Of a stretch of 64,000 nt of DNA, positions 51,503-61,375 are shown piece by piece (position 1 is the first letter of the stretch; the number at the start of each line of letters is the position of its first letter). The notes under the pieces are model-generated. The model saw only the letters and a list, made by a program, of their open reading frames with translations, made no database searches and was not told the DNA's origin. This DNA is from Pedobacter sp. KBW06 (lineage in GTDB: Bacteria > Bacteroidota > Bacteroidia > Sphingobacteriales > Sphingobacteriaceae). The position numbers and the translations under genes are program-made. The stretch lies in the NCBI RefSeq assembly GCF_003852525.1, contig NZ_QAJL01000002.1, positions 252,970 through 316,969 on the forward strand, read 5' to 3'.

Positions 51503-52624
51503 ATGAATATAGCTATTGATAAAAAAGACATTAAAGAAGTTTATGAGACTTCGATTATTCAGCAGACGGCATTCTGGTCGGAAGTAAAAACCCAACAAGG
51601 TCTCCAATCTAAAGCATTTGACTTCAAAGTTAAAAACGAAGACATCTACCATGATGCTTTAACAAACAAGTTTACCCAGGCCGATTTCCTGGTATTACTC
51701 CAGCCCCTGGACAGTGAATATAGCATCGCCTATGTCCCTTATGGGCCGGAAATTGAACCCAACGAAGAATATCAGGGAAAGTTCCTGGAAGAGTTATCGG
51801 AAAACCTCCGCTCCCACCTTCCTTCAAAATGTATCTTAATCAGGTATGATCTCGCCTGGGAATCCCACTGGGCAAAAGAAGAAGACAACTTTGACCCTTC
51901 CGGAAACTGGATCGGTCCGCCCGAAAAGAAATATCAGGAGTTTCGTTTTAACTTCAACACTGAAAACTGGAATCTTAAAAAGACCAATTCAGATATCCTG
52001 CCTTCAAATACGATATTTTTGGATTTACAGCAGGAAGAAGACACCTTGTTAAGTTCCATGAAGGCAAAAACACGGTACAACATTAATCTATCCTATAGAA
52101 AAGGAGTTACGGTGAATAAGGTAGGTATGGAAAACCTGCACATCTGGTATGCCTTATATCAGGAAACTGCCTTACGGAACCGCATTCACATCAACGATAT
52201 AGAATATTTCAGAACAGTGCTTTCTGCCCGTGCAGAAGATACTTCCTCGCCTGCAGAAGTTGAGTTGCTGCTTGCCGAAACAGAAGGGCAACCTTTGGCT
52301 GCCATGTTCCTGGTCCTCTCAGGTCAAAGAGGAACTTATCTCTACGGTGCTTCTTCCTCCAGCAACAGAAATTATATGGCTACGTATGCCCTGCAATGGG
52401 AAGCCATGAAGATTGCAAAAACCAGGGGATGTATAGAATACGACCTGTTTGGGGTAGCACCAAATCCTGATCCCTCCCACCCGCTTCATGGACTGTATAA
52501 ATTTAAAACAGGTTTTGGCGGTGAACTGTACCACAGAATGGGTTGCTGGGACTATCCGCTGGATATGGAGCAATACCACCGTTTCATTGCTACTGAGATG
52601 CAGAGTCAGGGCTATCACCTGTAG
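51503..52624 (+). CDS. FemAB-like peptidoglycan/aminoacyl ligase family protein
   Basis: This 373-residue protein has the double GNAT fold of the FemAB/FemX group. The N-terminal module has TAFWSEVKTQQGLQSKAFDF and SIAYVPYGPEI. The C-terminal module has SMKAKTRYNINLSYRKGVTV, GTYLYGASSSSNRNYMATYA and a tRNA/lipid-binding-like end GLYKFKTGFGGELYHRMGCW. FemX-type enzymes add amino acids to the lipid II stem from aminoacyl-tRNA. Bacteroidota homologues often have unproven roles. It stands between hicA and the ECF sigma gene. The cell-wall role is inferred from family membership. Confidence 0.82.
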   Translation: MNIAIDKKDIKEVYETSIIQQTAFWSEVKTQQGLQSKAFDFKVKNEDIYHDALTNKFTQADFLVLLQPLDSEYSIAYVPYGPEIEPNEEYQGKFLEELSENLRSHLPSKCILIRYDLAWESHWAKEEDNFDPSGNWIGPPEKKYQEFRFNFNTENWNLKKTNSDILPSNTIFLDLQQEEDTLLSSMKAKTRYNINLSYRKGVTVNKVGMENLHIWYALYQETALRNRIHINDIEYFRTVLSARAEDTSSPAEVELLLAETEGQPLAAMFLVLSGQRGTYLYGASSSSNRNYMATYALQWEAMKIAKTRGCIEYDLFGVAPNPDPSHPLHGLYKFKTGFGGELYHRMGCWDYPLDMEQYHRFIATEMQSQGYHL

Positions 52625-52695
52625 ACAAATAATTCTGGAATTGATAGCTGTTTTTATTGCTGGAAAGAGTTAAAACCGAAAGCCAGCAACAGCAA

Positions 52696-52726
52696 TTTGT
52701 ATTAATTCTAAATAAGACTATATTTG
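52696..52726 (+). promoter_or_regulatory. Promoter of the ECF sigma / FecR unit
   Basis: -33 TTTG at 52696-52699 and -7 TATATTTG at 52719-52726, separated by exactly 19 nt. It is a housekeeping-type promoter, so basal sigma/anti-sigma synthesis probably does not need the ECF factor itself. It rules out translation from the ATG at 52724. Confidence 0.8.
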
Positions 52727-52750
52727 CTCCATCAATTGAAAAATCTTCTG

Positions 52751-53284
52751 ATGGGGACCCTGCATTCCAGCTTTAATCACAAAATTACTGAACAGTCATT
52801 TACCTGGCTATTCGACAATTACTGGGAAAAAATTTATGCGCTTTGTTATCAGCAGATCCGTTCTCACGAAGATGCCAGAGAACTCACGCAAAACATTTTC
52901 GAGTCCATCTGGAAACGCAGGAATGAGCTCCAAATCGACGGTAATCCGGAGCACTACCTGATGCGGTCTGCTAAACTACAAATCATCAATTTCTACAGAG
53001 ACACCAAAACCCGGGAAGAACATCAGGCCAGCTTATCTTCCGCCTATCGTGATGCGGACAACAGCACAGAAAATGAGGTTCTTTTCAACCACTTAAATCA
53101 ACGGGTAAGCAGTGTCATTGAAAGCCTTCCAAGCCAGTGTAAATTGGTTTATCAGCTGAGTAAAAATAAACACCTATCTAATAAAGATGTGGCCGCAACC
53201 CTCAACATCTCGATAAAAACCGTCGAATATCATCTTTCCAATGCAAACAGCCAGCTAAAAAGAAGCCTGAAAGAATTTATATAA
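52751..53284 (+). CDS. ECF-family RNA polymerase sigma factor
   Basis: This 177-residue sigma factor starts at the ATG at 52751; an upstream in-frame ATG overlaps the promoter. Region 2 is at about 17-85 (FTWLFDNYWEKIYALCYQQI, EDARELTQNIFESIWKRR) and region 4 at about 120-175 (VIESLPSQCKLVYQLSKNKH, DVAATLNISIKTVEYHLSNA). It is followed by a FecR-type anti-sigma gene and a TonB siderophore receptor, the classical FecI-FecR-FecA arrangement in which a loaded receptor signals through the anti-sigma factor to switch on receptor transcription. Confidence 0.93.
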   Translation: MGTLHSSFNHKITEQSFTWLFDNYWEKIYALCYQQIRSHEDARELTQNIFESIWKRRNELQIDGNPEHYLMRSAKLQIINFYRDTKTREEHQASLSSAYRDADNSTENEVLFNHLNQRVSSVIESLPSQCKLVYQLSKNKHLSNKDVAATLNISIKTVEYHLSNANSQLKRSLKEFI

Positions 53285-53358
53285 TTCTTACCAGGGTTTT
53301 ACCGGGCTGATGTTACTTAATTTATAGGAGGCATGAATTAGATGCCATTCTTATAAAG

Positions 53359-54324
53359 ATGAACCAAATCAATCCAGAGATATTAAAGCGTTATGCAAAT
53401 GGCAATTGTCCCCCGAAGGAACAGCTCCTTGTGGAAGCATGGCTGAGTTCCGAAGAAAACGAATCACCCGAACAGGGTGCTTTTGCCGGAATAGATAGAG
53501 AAGGATTAAAACAAGAATTATGGGCAGATCTAAACCCCGCATTCTCCCGTTTAAAGCTAAAATATCAACTGCCCACCCTGATCTATAAAGTGGCTGCAAC
53601 TTTAACCCTGATTTCCTTTGTCGCCTATTTCGGCTACAGACATACCCGTCAACAGCAAGAAAAGCAATCACTTAGTGCTGCACTGACTTATAAGGAACTG
53701 GTTGTTCCAAAAGGAAGTAAAGCAAAAATCACCTTAACCGACGGAACAGAAATCAACTTAAATGCAGACAGTCGTCTGAAATATCCTGTTGCGTTTACCG
53801 GTAATTCCAGAACCATTTACCTGAGCGGTGAAGCCCACTTTAAAGTAGTAAAAGACCCATCTAAACCTTTCGTTATCCACACCCAGAAAACCGATACACG
53901 CGTTTTAGGAACCGTATTCAACCTTAAAGCCTACCCCGGAGACCATAGCGAGCTATTGACCGTAGAAGAGGGAAAAGTACAGTTTTCGATAAAATCAAAC
54001 CCCACAAAGCCGCTCATTCTTACCAGAGATCAGCAAGGCATATTAAATGCAGATGGGAAACTGGACCGGGAGCATGTTTATGCCGCAGCTTATAGTAGCT
54101 GGAAAAGTGCGAAATTGAGGTTTAACGACCTCAGTTTAGCAGAAATTTCGATCCTATTAAACAGGGAATACAATATAGAGGTAGAGACAAAGAGCAAAAG
54201 CCTGAGGAAAAAACGCTTTACAGGTACCTACCAAAATTCAGCTCTAAATTCCATTGTCCGCGATATCAGCCTGGCATTACACTGCCAATACCAATTAAAC
54301 AATCGATCATTAATTTTTTATTAA
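53359..54324 (+). CDS. FecR-family anti-sigma factor
   Basis: This 321-residue inner-membrane protein has a cytoplasmic N-terminus (about 1-75) that should bind the sigma factor, one transmembrane helix at about 76-94 (VAATLTLISFVAYFGY), and a periplasmic FecR domain (ELVVPKGSKAKITLTDGTEI, LNADSRLKYPVAF, SGEAHFKVVKDPSKPFVIHT, GTVFNLKAYPGD). The C-terminal STN-like part is LRFNDLSLAEISILLNREYN. It lies 74 nt after the sigma gene and 153 nt before the receptor. It senses receptor occupancy, presumably of the downstream siderophore receptor. Confidence 0.93.
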   Translation: MNQINPEILKRYANGNCPPKEQLLVEAWLSSEENESPEQGAFAGIDREGLKQELWADLNPAFSRLKLKYQLPTLIYKVAATLTLISFVAYFGYRHTRQQQEKQSLSAALTYKELVVPKGSKAKITLTDGTEINLNADSRLKYPVAFTGNSRTIYLSGEAHFKVVKDPSKPFVIHTQKTDTRVLGTVFNLKAYPGDHSELLTVEEGKVQFSIKSNPTKPLILTRDQQGILNADGKLDREHVYAAAYSSWKSAKLRFNDLSLAEISILLNREYNIEVETKSKSLRKKRFTGTYQNSALNSIVRDISLALHCQYQLNNRSLIFY

Positions 54325-54393
54325 ACCCCCTCCAAATGTAGCCAGCCTTTATCGAATCCCGTACAAAACCTTTCTATACCGAAAGAACAAAAA

Positions 54394-54427
54394 ACCCGGT
54401 GCTCCGTCTCGCAAACCTCACACCGGG
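54394..54427 (+). terminator. Hairpin between fecR-like and receptor genes
   Basis: A 7-bp GC-rich stem CCCGGTG / CACCGGG with a long loop in the 153-nt gap. It could partly terminate the sigma/FecR transcript so that the receptor gene depends on its own ECF promoter. No T run follows, so confidence is modest. Confidence 0.45.
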
Positions 54428-54477
54428 CAATGGTTAATCAAATCAGTTTTTAAAACCAATTAATTATCACAAAACTA

Positions 54478-57087
54478 ATGAAATCTTTTTTTACAAGATC
54501 TATATTCATTTTCATCTTAGCCCTCAGCAGTTACGGCACCAGTCGGGCCCAACAAGGCTTATTGGAGAAAAAAATAAAATTAAGCCTCAATCAGTCGACA
54601 ATTCCTGATGCATTAGCTTATATCTCAGATCAGGCTGGCTGCACGTTTTCCTACAGCAGTTCTTCTTTATCCTCAGACATTCGCATCAACACACAACATC
54701 AGGAGATTAGCCTCAGCGGGGCATTAAAGGAAATCTTCGGCAACCGGCTGGAAAAGCTGCAGGTTCAGGGAAGCAGTGTACTCATTGTACTAAAAAAAGC
54801 CTCCGGATCGGTGAGCGGTTTGGTTAAAACCAGCGATGGACAGCCAGCGAAATTTGTCAGCATTAGTATCAAAGGACTTACCGGAACTACAGTAGACAAA
54901 GATGGACGCTATCTGTTAAAAAATATACCTGAAGGCAGTTACAAGATCATTGCAAGCCTGGTAGGATTGAATTCTCAAAGCAAACAGGTACAGGTTAAAG
55001 CAAACGAAACTGAAGAAATTAGTTTCACACTCACAGAAAGTGGAGAGCAATTGAGTGAAGTAATTGTCAAAGCAAATAAGCCCAATAAATTCGCCGAAAA
55101 GGAGAGTGAAAACATTGCCCGTTTGCCCATCAAAAATCTGGAAAACCCACAGGTATATCAGGTGGTAACACAGGCTATTATGAAGGAACAAATGCTCACC
55201 AGTTATGCGGAAGCTTTTCAAAACGTTGCCGGTATTTCCACCTCCAATATTTTAAACACCAGAGGAACCTCTTTTTTCCTTAGAGGTTTCGCCAGTCCGC
55301 CTTCCATGCGTAATGGAATGGCAGCCCCCGGATGGGCCGAATCTATTGAACCGGTAAACATCGAACGTGTGGAAATTTTAAAAGGCCCGTCAGCAACTTT
55401 ATTTGGTAACATTCAGTCCAGCTATGGCGGCGCGGTTAACAATGTAACCAAGAAACCTTTCGCAGGTACTGCGGGAGAAGTGGGCTATTCACTGGGAAGC
55501 TGGAATTTGAGCAGACTAACTGTTGATTATAACACGCCCTTAAATAAAGATACCACACTCCTGTTCAGAATAAATGCTGCCAGACACTGGTCTGATACCT
55601 TCCAGGATTATGGTTTTCAACATAGCTATGCTGTTGCGCCTTCTTTGTTATATAAGCCAAACTCCCGCTTAACACTGGCACTGGAAGTGGAAATGAATAA
55701 CTACAAGGGAACCATGTGGGCATGGACAGGATTTGGCGAGGACGTCACTATTAAAAACATTAAAGACCTGAAAACCCCCTACAACAGATCTGTAACAGGA
55801 GATCAGCTCTTACAGGAATGGATATCCAGCAGTGTATATGCAAAAGCAGATTATAAACTATCTCATCAATGGACCTCTTCTACCAATCTGATTCAGTCTA
55901 TTTATCACAGGTCTGAATTCTATGGCATGAACAACAACTTATGGAAAAACGATTCTACACTTGTCCGTGAAATTTTCGGAAATAGCCCGGCAACCGTTTC
56001 GACTTATCAGATCCAACAAAACTTCAACGGAGATTTTAAACTTGGAAAAATGCGAAACCGCATGGTGTTCGGTATAGATGTTTTCATGACAAAAGACAAC
56101 CGCACCTTTAAGACTGGCCCGGATCCACAACACAGCAGGTATACAGATGAAGTCATCATGAATGATCCTTCCAGTGCGGTAAATGTATCAAAAGAGAAAG
56201 TATTGGCTTTTTTTGCGCCTTACCCCATGGATAATAATGTCGCCAGATTAAATACTTACAGTATATATGCTTCTGATGTCATCAATATTACGGACAAACT
56301 ATTGGCTATGCTGAGCCTGAGGGTAGATCGTTTCGACAATAAAAAGCGGGTTGTCAATGGCGTTCCTGAAGCAACAGGAGATTATAAACAAACTGCTTTG
56401 TCCCCCAAATTCGGTGTGGTTTATCAGCTGGTAAAAGACCAGGTTTCCATCTTTGGAAATTACATGAATGGCTTTACCAATAATCAACCTCAGCAAAATG
56501 CGCAGAACGAAATGGTCACTTATAAACCTTCCCAGGCCAACCAATGGGAAGGAGGCGTAAAAACAGATCTTTTCCAACATAAACTATCTCTCCATCTAAG
56601 CTACTATAACATTTCAGTTAAAGATGCCTTACGCTGGACAGTTAGTCCGCCTGCACAGGATGGTACGCAATACAGCAGGGGGTTTGAAACCGAGGTGATC
56701 GCAAATCCATTACCCGGACTAAACATCTCTGCGGGATATGGGTACAACAAATCCAAATATGTAAAAGCGGAGGAAACACTGGAGGGAAAATCTCTGGGCG
56801 CACCTAAAAATGTAGCGAATTTCTGGATCAGTTATAAGTTACCGGAAGGCAAAGCAGAGGGCCTTGGATTTGGCTTTGGAGGAAACTATGTGAGTGATGT
56901 GTTCATCATCAACCCCATTGTGATTCCTTCTTACACCCTACTGAATGCAGCAGTGTTTTACGATGTATCAAAATATAAAATAGGCCTTAAGGTAAATAAC
57001 CTGACCAGTCAGAAATATTGGTCATGGGACCACGTAACCGGACAGCCTCCTAGAAATTTCGTGCTGAATCTGGCTTATAAATTCTAA
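54478..57087 (+). CDS. TonB-dependent siderophore receptor with signalling domain
   Basis: This 869-residue outer-membrane receptor has signal peptide SIFIFILALSSYGTSRAQ and an STN signalling domain at about 40-105 (IPDALAYISDQAGCTFSYSS), which contacts FecR. A carboxypeptidase-like beta domain follows at about 110-185 (GSVSGLVKTSDGQPAKFVSI). The plug contains GISTSNILNTRGTSFFLRGF and NIERVEILKGPSATLFGNI, and the barrel ends NFVLNLAYKF. The plug motifs are those of the FhuA/FecA siderophore group. With the upstream ECF sigma and FecR it forms a self-inducing iron-uptake cassette; the siderophore is not identifiable. Confidence 0.93.
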   Translation: MKSFFTRSIFIFILALSSYGTSRAQQGLLEKKIKLSLNQSTIPDALAYISDQAGCTFSYSSSSLSSDIRINTQHQEISLSGALKEIFGNRLEKLQVQGSSVLIVLKKASGSVSGLVKTSDGQPAKFVSISIKGLTGTTVDKDGRYLLKNIPEGSYKIIASLVGLNSQSKQVQVKANETEEISFTLTESGEQLSEVIVKANKPNKFAEKESENIARLPIKNLENPQVYQVVTQAIMKEQMLTSYAEAFQNVAGISTSNILNTRGTSFFLRGFASPPSMRNGMAAPGWAESIEPVNIERVEILKGPSATLFGNIQSSYGGAVNNVTKKPFAGTAGEVGYSLGSWNLSRLTVDYNTPLNKDTTLLFRINAARHWSDTFQDYGFQHSYAVAPSLLYKPNSRLTLALEVEMNNYKGTMWAWTGFGEDVTIKNIKDLKTPYNRSVTGDQLLQEWISSSVYAKADYKLSHQWTSSTNLIQSIYHRSEFYGMNNNLWKNDSTLVREIFGNSPATVSTYQIQQNFNGDFKLGKMRNRMVFGIDVFMTKDNRTFKTGPDPQHSRYTDEVIMNDPSSAVNVSKEKVLAFFAPYPMDNNVARLNTYSIYASDVINITDKLLAMLSLRVDRFDNKKRVVNGVPEATGDYKQTALSPKFGVVYQLVKDQVSIFGNYMNGFTNNQPQQNAQNEMVTYKPSQANQWEGGVKTDLFQHKLSLHLSYYNISVKDALRWTVSPPAQDGTQYSRGFETEVIANPLPGLNISAGYGYNKSKYVKAEETLEGKSLGAPKNVANFWISYKLPEGKAEGLGFGFGGNYVSDVFIINPIVIPSYTLLNAAVFYDVSKYKIGLKVNNLTSQKYWSWDHVTGQPPRNFVLNLAYKF

Positions 57088-57091
57088 CAAA

Positions 57092-57118
57092 AAAGGGTCG
57101 GAATTATTCCGACCCTTT
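57092..57118 (+). terminator. Terminator after siderophore receptor
   Basis: Stem AAAGGGTCGGAA / TTCCGACCCTTT, near-perfect with a very short loop, 5 nt past the receptor stop codon. It also serves as the 3' flank of the convergent small exported protein gene. Confidence 0.88.
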
Positions 57119-57144
57119 CTTAAACATACTTTGGTTAATAAAAC

Positions 57145-57456
57145 CTATTGAATCACTTTACCATCTTCTCCAATTTTGATGGAAGCAGTTTCTGCTTCTT
57201 TTTTCACATCAATCTGGTAATGTTTAGTTTTGTCTGCGTTAGTTACCAGGAAAGCTGCAACCGGAGTCCATGCTTTTACTGGTTCACTTTGCAATGTTGT
57301 TTTTACTGCTTCAGGAAGATCTTTCAATTCAACCGGAGTTTTTGTAGTGCTATCTTGTTTAACGGTAATTGCTACCGGAGTTTTTACTTCACTTGCGTTT
57401 ACTGCTGAGATTCCTGCGAAAGCTAAAAATGCTGCTGATAAAATGATCTTTTTCAT
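57145..57456 (-). CDS. Small exported protein of unknown function
   Basis: This 103-residue protein has a clean signal peptide (MKKIILSAAFLAFAGISAVNA) and a mature part of about 80 residues (LKDLPEAVKTTLQSEPVKAW, KTKHYQIDVKKEAETASIKI, GEDGKVIQ). The pattern of a short helix followed by beta strands ending in DGKVI recalls PepSY-like or beta-lactamase-inhibitor-like periplasmic modules common in Bacteroidota. The resemblance is loose. Single gene; function unknown. Confidence 0.82.
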   Translation of the reverse strand: MKKIILSAAFLAFAGISAVNASEVKTPVAITVKQDSTTKTPVELKDLPEAVKTTLQSEPVKAWTPVAAFLVTNADKTKHYQIDVKKEAETASIKIGEDGKVIQ

Positions 57457-57634
57457 ATTCTTTGTATTTCAGTTATTATTCTTGTTAATTACGTTTAGGG
57501 TAGGTTTAATAATGATGCCACAACAACATCAGTTTGGCACTACCACTGATAAACAACACTTTACATAATTAGCGCTAAATTTAAGTGTAGGGATGCTCCA
57601 CACTTTGTAGCTTAAGGAAGCAGGATAATGCAAA

Positions 57635-57664
57635 AGGGCTGCACCATTATCATGGTACAGCCCT
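57635..57664 (-). terminator. Terminator at the end of the polysaccharide-locus genes
   Basis: Stem AGGGCTG-c-ACCAT / ATGGT-a-CAGCCCT with a 4-nt loop and a short T run on the minus strand, 25 nt past the stop codon of the GH2 gene. Confidence 0.85.
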
Positions 57665-57688
57665 ATGAAAAGCAAAAGTTCTTTGCGG

Positions 57689-59746
57689 TTATTGCAAGGT
57701 CCAAACGCAGCTATCGCTAAGTTCTTTCCCTTTAAATTTCGTTTTTACCAGAATATCATTGTTTCCTTTGCTCAGTTGTACGTTTTCCCAGATCATGGTA
57801 TTCAGTCCATTTTTCGCTTTCTTTCCAATCCGTTTTCCGTTTACCCAAAGTTCAGCTGTCGCCACCGTGCTGTAGATCTTCACCGCAGTGCTGGCTTTAG
57901 TTCTATTGGTGTTTCTTCGCTCTGCGATATAGACCATTGGTTCCGGGTTCCAGTTTGCCTTATAAAAATAGAAAGCATCCTTCTTAATTTTCCTGTCGTA
58001 GGTAACCAATCCTTTATCATTGATTCCGTTCGCATCTCCTTCTGTTCTGATCGCGGAACCAAAATCAGCCAATACCCAAATGAACTTACCCCATAAGAAG
58101 GGACGCTTTTTTAATTCTTCCCAATGTTTCTCATGAAAGGCCGTTTGCCATTCTTCCGGGTGGAAATTACCTTTTGCTTCCGGTCGGATCAGTCCTTCCG
58201 TATGCTTAAAAGGACTTCCTCCTGCTCCGTATTCACTGATAGAGATCGGTTTGCCCGGCACCGCAGCATGCGTTTCGTCGGCCCACGCGCCTACCTGTTC
58301 AAACTTTCCTCCGTACCAGCCAAAGTATTGGTTCCAGCCCATCAGGTCTGTAAGGTCCGTAAAGGAGTTGCTTCCCAGATTGGAAGCCAATGTAGTTAAC
58401 CGGTCCGGGTCTTCCTCTTTTGCCAGTGCATTCAATTCCTTGATGAAAGGCTGGGGATCGTCGTAGTTTAATTTCAATTCATTGAATAATCCCCAAAAGC
58501 ATACCGAAGGGTGGTTGTAATTCTGACGGATCAGCTCTTTCAGCATTTGTTTGATATTCGTTTCCAGTTCAGCATCCTTCACATAACCGGTTCCTGTATA
58601 TCCTCCAGGGCCAACAAAAGGGATCTCAGACCAAAGCACGATACCATTCCTGTCGCAGAGTTCATAAAAATGTTTGCTATGCGGATAATGCGTTAAACGT
58701 GCGGCAGTGGCACCAAGTTCCTTCATCAGCTCCATGTCGCGGTCATGGTCTTCATCAGTTAAAGCAGATCCCTTTGCCGATACATCCTCATGCCTTCCGG
58801 CTCCGTACAGGTCCAGGTATTTACCATTCAGAAAAAAGCCTTTATCCGGGTCTACACTGAAATAACGTAAACCCAGAGGCTGGGAGAGCTGGTCGATGAC
58901 CTGTCCGTTTTGCAGGAGTTCCACACGAACCTCGTATAAATAAGGATCGGCTTTACCATTCCACAAATGTGGATTTGAAAGTTTGATAGATTGACTGAGC
59001 TCCTGAGGGTTTCCTTTTTCGATTTTGCTGGTTAAGGTAGCAACGACTTTCTTGTTCCCGTCCAAAAGGGTACTTCTCAGACTAAGCGCCTGATCATCCG
59101 ACAAGGAAAGCTTGGTGAACACCTCAATCTCTGCAGAATCTTTAGAAACCTGTTTCTGCTTCAGGTAAACACCAGACGAACCATAGTCCAGCGGACTGAT
59201 ACAATTCTTATCAGTCAGGATTAAAGAAACCGGACGGTGAATGCCACCATAAATGTTAAAATCTCCATGCAGAGGAAGTACATCCAGGCGGTAAGCATTA
59301 CTAACCTGTACCGTGATTTTATTCTCTCCAGATTTTACCGCATCGGTAATTTCGATTGCAAAAGCGGTATATCCGCCTTTATGTGTTCCCACCGACTTAT
59401 TATTTACAAATACCATTGCTACGCTATTTGCACCTTCAAAGTAAAGGAACAGCCGTTTACCCGCCCATGCCGGGAGTACATGCAGTTTATTCTCATAAAT
59501 CGCCGAGGTCCTGTTGTAATCGGGAACGCCTTTCAGCACTTCCATTGCATTCCAGGTATGGGGCAGGTTAACGGTTTCTTTTTTTATGCCTTGTTCAAAG
59601 TTATAAGCAAAATAAAATTGCCAGTCCTTATTAAACGGAATCGTTTCCCTGCCGTTTGACGCATGATTAAAAGGTTTTGCTGTACTATCAGCCAGTTGAA
59701 ATAAAAGGAAAAGAATGGTGACAATGATGTTTTTCTTATAATGCAT
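57689..59746 (-). CDS. Glycoside hydrolase family 2 beta-galactosidase-like enzyme
   Basis: This 685-residue exported enzyme has signal peptide NIIVTILFLLFQLADSTAK. A jelly-roll sugar-binding domain lies at about 40-180 (FYFAYNFEQGIKKETVNLPH, GGYTAFAIEITDAVKSGENK), an immunoglobulin-like domain at about 185-295, and a TIM-barrel catalytic domain from about 300. The acid/base is E423 (WGLFNELK) and the nucleophile E505 (ISISEYGAGG). GH2 covers beta-galactosidases, beta-mannosidases and beta-glucuronidases, and specificity is not certain. It is the last gene of the locus, 4 nt after the metallopeptidase gene. Confidence 0.92.
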   Translation of the reverse strand: MHYKKNIIVTILFLLFQLADSTAKPFNHASNGRETIPFNKDWQFYFAYNFEQGIKKETVNLPHTWNAMEVLKGVPDYNRTSAIYENKLHVLPAWAGKRLFLYFEGANSVAMVFVNNKSVGTHKGGYTAFAIEITDAVKSGENKITVQVSNAYRLDVLPLHGDFNIYGGIHRPVSLILTDKNCISPLDYGSSGVYLKQKQVSKDSAEIEVFTKLSLSDDQALSLRSTLLDGNKKVVATLTSKIEKGNPQELSQSIKLSNPHLWNGKADPYLYEVRVELLQNGQVIDQLSQPLGLRYFSVDPDKGFFLNGKYLDLYGAGRHEDVSAKGSALTDEDHDRDMELMKELGATAARLTHYPHSKHFYELCDRNGIVLWSEIPFVGPGGYTGTGYVKDAELETNIKQMLKELIRQNYNHPSVCFWGLFNELKLNYDDPQPFIKELNALAKEEDPDRLTTLASNLGSNSFTDLTDLMGWNQYFGWYGGKFEQVGAWADETHAAVPGKPISISEYGAGGSPFKHTEGLIRPEAKGNFHPEEWQTAFHEKHWEELKKRPFLWGKFIWVLADFGSAIRTEGDANGINDKGLVTYDRKIKKDAFYFYKANWNPEPMVYIAERRNTNRTKASTAVKIYSTVATAELWVNGKRIGKKAKNGLNTMIWENVQLSKGNNDILVKTKFKGKELSDSCVWTLQ

Positions 59747-59750
59747 TATA

Positions 59751-61337
59751 TTAATTTTTGTAAAGTCCTATTTCGGCGAATTGTGCAAATTGCTCTCCAT
59801 CCCAGCTGGATTTAGCCAGGACTTTGAAATATCGGAAGGTTAAAGGTGCTGCGAAAGCAAAGTTTTGCGTGTAACCCAGTTTTGGGATCACATATGTAGC
59901 CTGAGGAAGGAAGTTAACCCCATCAACACTATATAGAATGTCTACATCTTTTATGGCACGCCGGTCGGCATTCAGGATGGTAAATCCATCTGCAGTTTGC
60001 TGCTGTCCTAAATCTACTGTGATAAAATGCGGATAGGATGCCGCGGGTGCTACTGACCACTGACTGTGCCATCCGGTACTTAAGTTCTTGTCGATCACAT
60101 TCGCTGCCGGAGCGGTGGTTTGCTGAGAACTGTATGCTGCAATCGTCCATCCTGTTTTACTGATCTCATTTTTTGAACCAAAGCTCAGTACCGGTAAACC
60201 ATTCACAAACTTATAGGTATAGATCGTTTCTTTAACCGTCCCGTTTTCGGCAACGAGTTTCACTTTCATCTCATAGGGGCTGGCATCTTTATATTTAAAT
60301 TCAGAGATCGGCATCTCTACATAAAAACTATCCGTTCCTATCGTTTTAGATTCCCAGGTGGTAGCATTGTAGTCTTTATTCGTGCCCGTTCCTTCGTTGT
60401 TTACATTCGGGTCATTGTAATATACCACACTGTTTATTTTGGTATCACTGGTAAATTTTCCGGAAACCACAATCGCGCCTTTATCTGCCGAATAATCCGC
60501 ATAAATTTTATTAATCGATGAAACTACAGGACCATAATAGGTTTTAGCATCATTGTTAAAAATTTGGTTCACATTTAAAATCGCGCAGTCTGTAGCTGTA
60601 AGAAAAGTTTTAGATTTTCCTAAAGTTCCATTTCCTGCCCACATCAATGCCATACCTAAGGTGGCATTTTCAGAAACCTTCTGACAATTGTGCGGTAAGT
60701 TGAGGCCATGTCCAAGTTCATGGACCATTCCACCAAACCAAACACTGAAACGGTTACCTTCAGCATCTGTTTTTCCAAGGTTTTTAATGTCCATACCTTC
60801 ATAATCCAGGGCGAAACACCATTTCCCTAAACCATAAAACGGTCCACCGCTAGGGGTTCCATCTGGCTTAAAGGAATAACGTGGTAAAATAACCAGGGTA
60901 TGCTCACTGGTTTTCTCCGAAGGATGTGCCGTAAAATAGGCATTGATCTCTGCCTGTACGTTTCCGGCACCGCCGGTATAGGCATAATCGCTTTTCGGTT
61001 TTGTTCCTCTGATTGTGATGATTTTGACACGATTAATCCGCAAATCAGCAAAGAGACCGAAGGTTTTCTCACCATAACCATTGCGCTGCATCTCTCCTTT
61101 AACAAAGTTCTGCGTCCAGAACATCAGTTCACTCAGACGTTTCTCATAAGCAGGAAGCGTATCAAGGTCGTTGGGTACAAAGTAAATTAAGTTAAGGTTT
61201 CTGTTCTGGGCACTGGTGTACACCGTATCGGTAACGGGCGTTTCCAAGGGAAGGGTATCTCCTTCCACTGAAGATTTTTTACACGCGATAAAGCAGGTTA
61301 CCGCTAAAAGGCAAAGGGTTAACAGTTTGGTTCTCAT
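59751..61337 (-). CDS. Secreted zinc metallopeptidase lipoprotein with F5/8C domain
   Basis: This 528-residue lipoprotein has signal MRTKLLTLCLLAVTCFIACK with Cys 19 as anchor. A metallopeptidase domain (about 45-280) has the extended zinc motif HELGHGLNLPH at 206-216: two His, catalytic Glu and a third His. A beta-sandwich middle is followed by a C-terminal F5/8 type C (discoidin/CBM32-like) domain at about 390-528 (ATYVIPKLGYTQNFAF, QFAEIGLYKN). CBM32 modules often bind galactose-type sugars. A peptidase with a sugar-binding domain in a polysaccharide locus suggests a glycoprotein target; this is inferred. Confidence 0.87.
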   Translation of the reverse strand: MRTKLLTLCLLAVTCFIACKKSSVEGDTLPLETPVTDTVYTSAQNRNLNLIYFVPNDLDTLPAYEKRLSELMFWTQNFVKGEMQRNGYGEKTFGLFADLRINRVKIITIRGTKPKSDYAYTGGAGNVQAEINAYFTAHPSEKTSEHTLVILPRYSFKPDGTPSGGPFYGLGKWCFALDYEGMDIKNLGKTDAEGNRFSVWFGGMVHELGHGLNLPHNCQKVSENATLGMALMWAGNGTLGKSKTFLTATDCAILNVNQIFNNDAKTYYGPVVSSINKIYADYSADKGAIVVSGKFTSDTKINSVVYYNDPNVNNEGTGTNKDYNATTWESKTIGTDSFYVEMPISEFKYKDASPYEMKVKLVAENGTVKETIYTYKFVNGLPVLSFGSKNEISKTGWTIAAYSSQQTTAPAANVIDKNLSTGWHSQWSVAPAASYPHFITVDLGQQQTADGFTILNADRRAIKDVDILYSVDGVNFLPQATYVIPKLGYTQNFAFAAPLTFRYFKVLAKSSWDGEQFAQFAEIGLYKN

Positions 61338-61375
61338 AATTGTAGTTTAGGGTGATTTATTTTTATTTGTTCAGG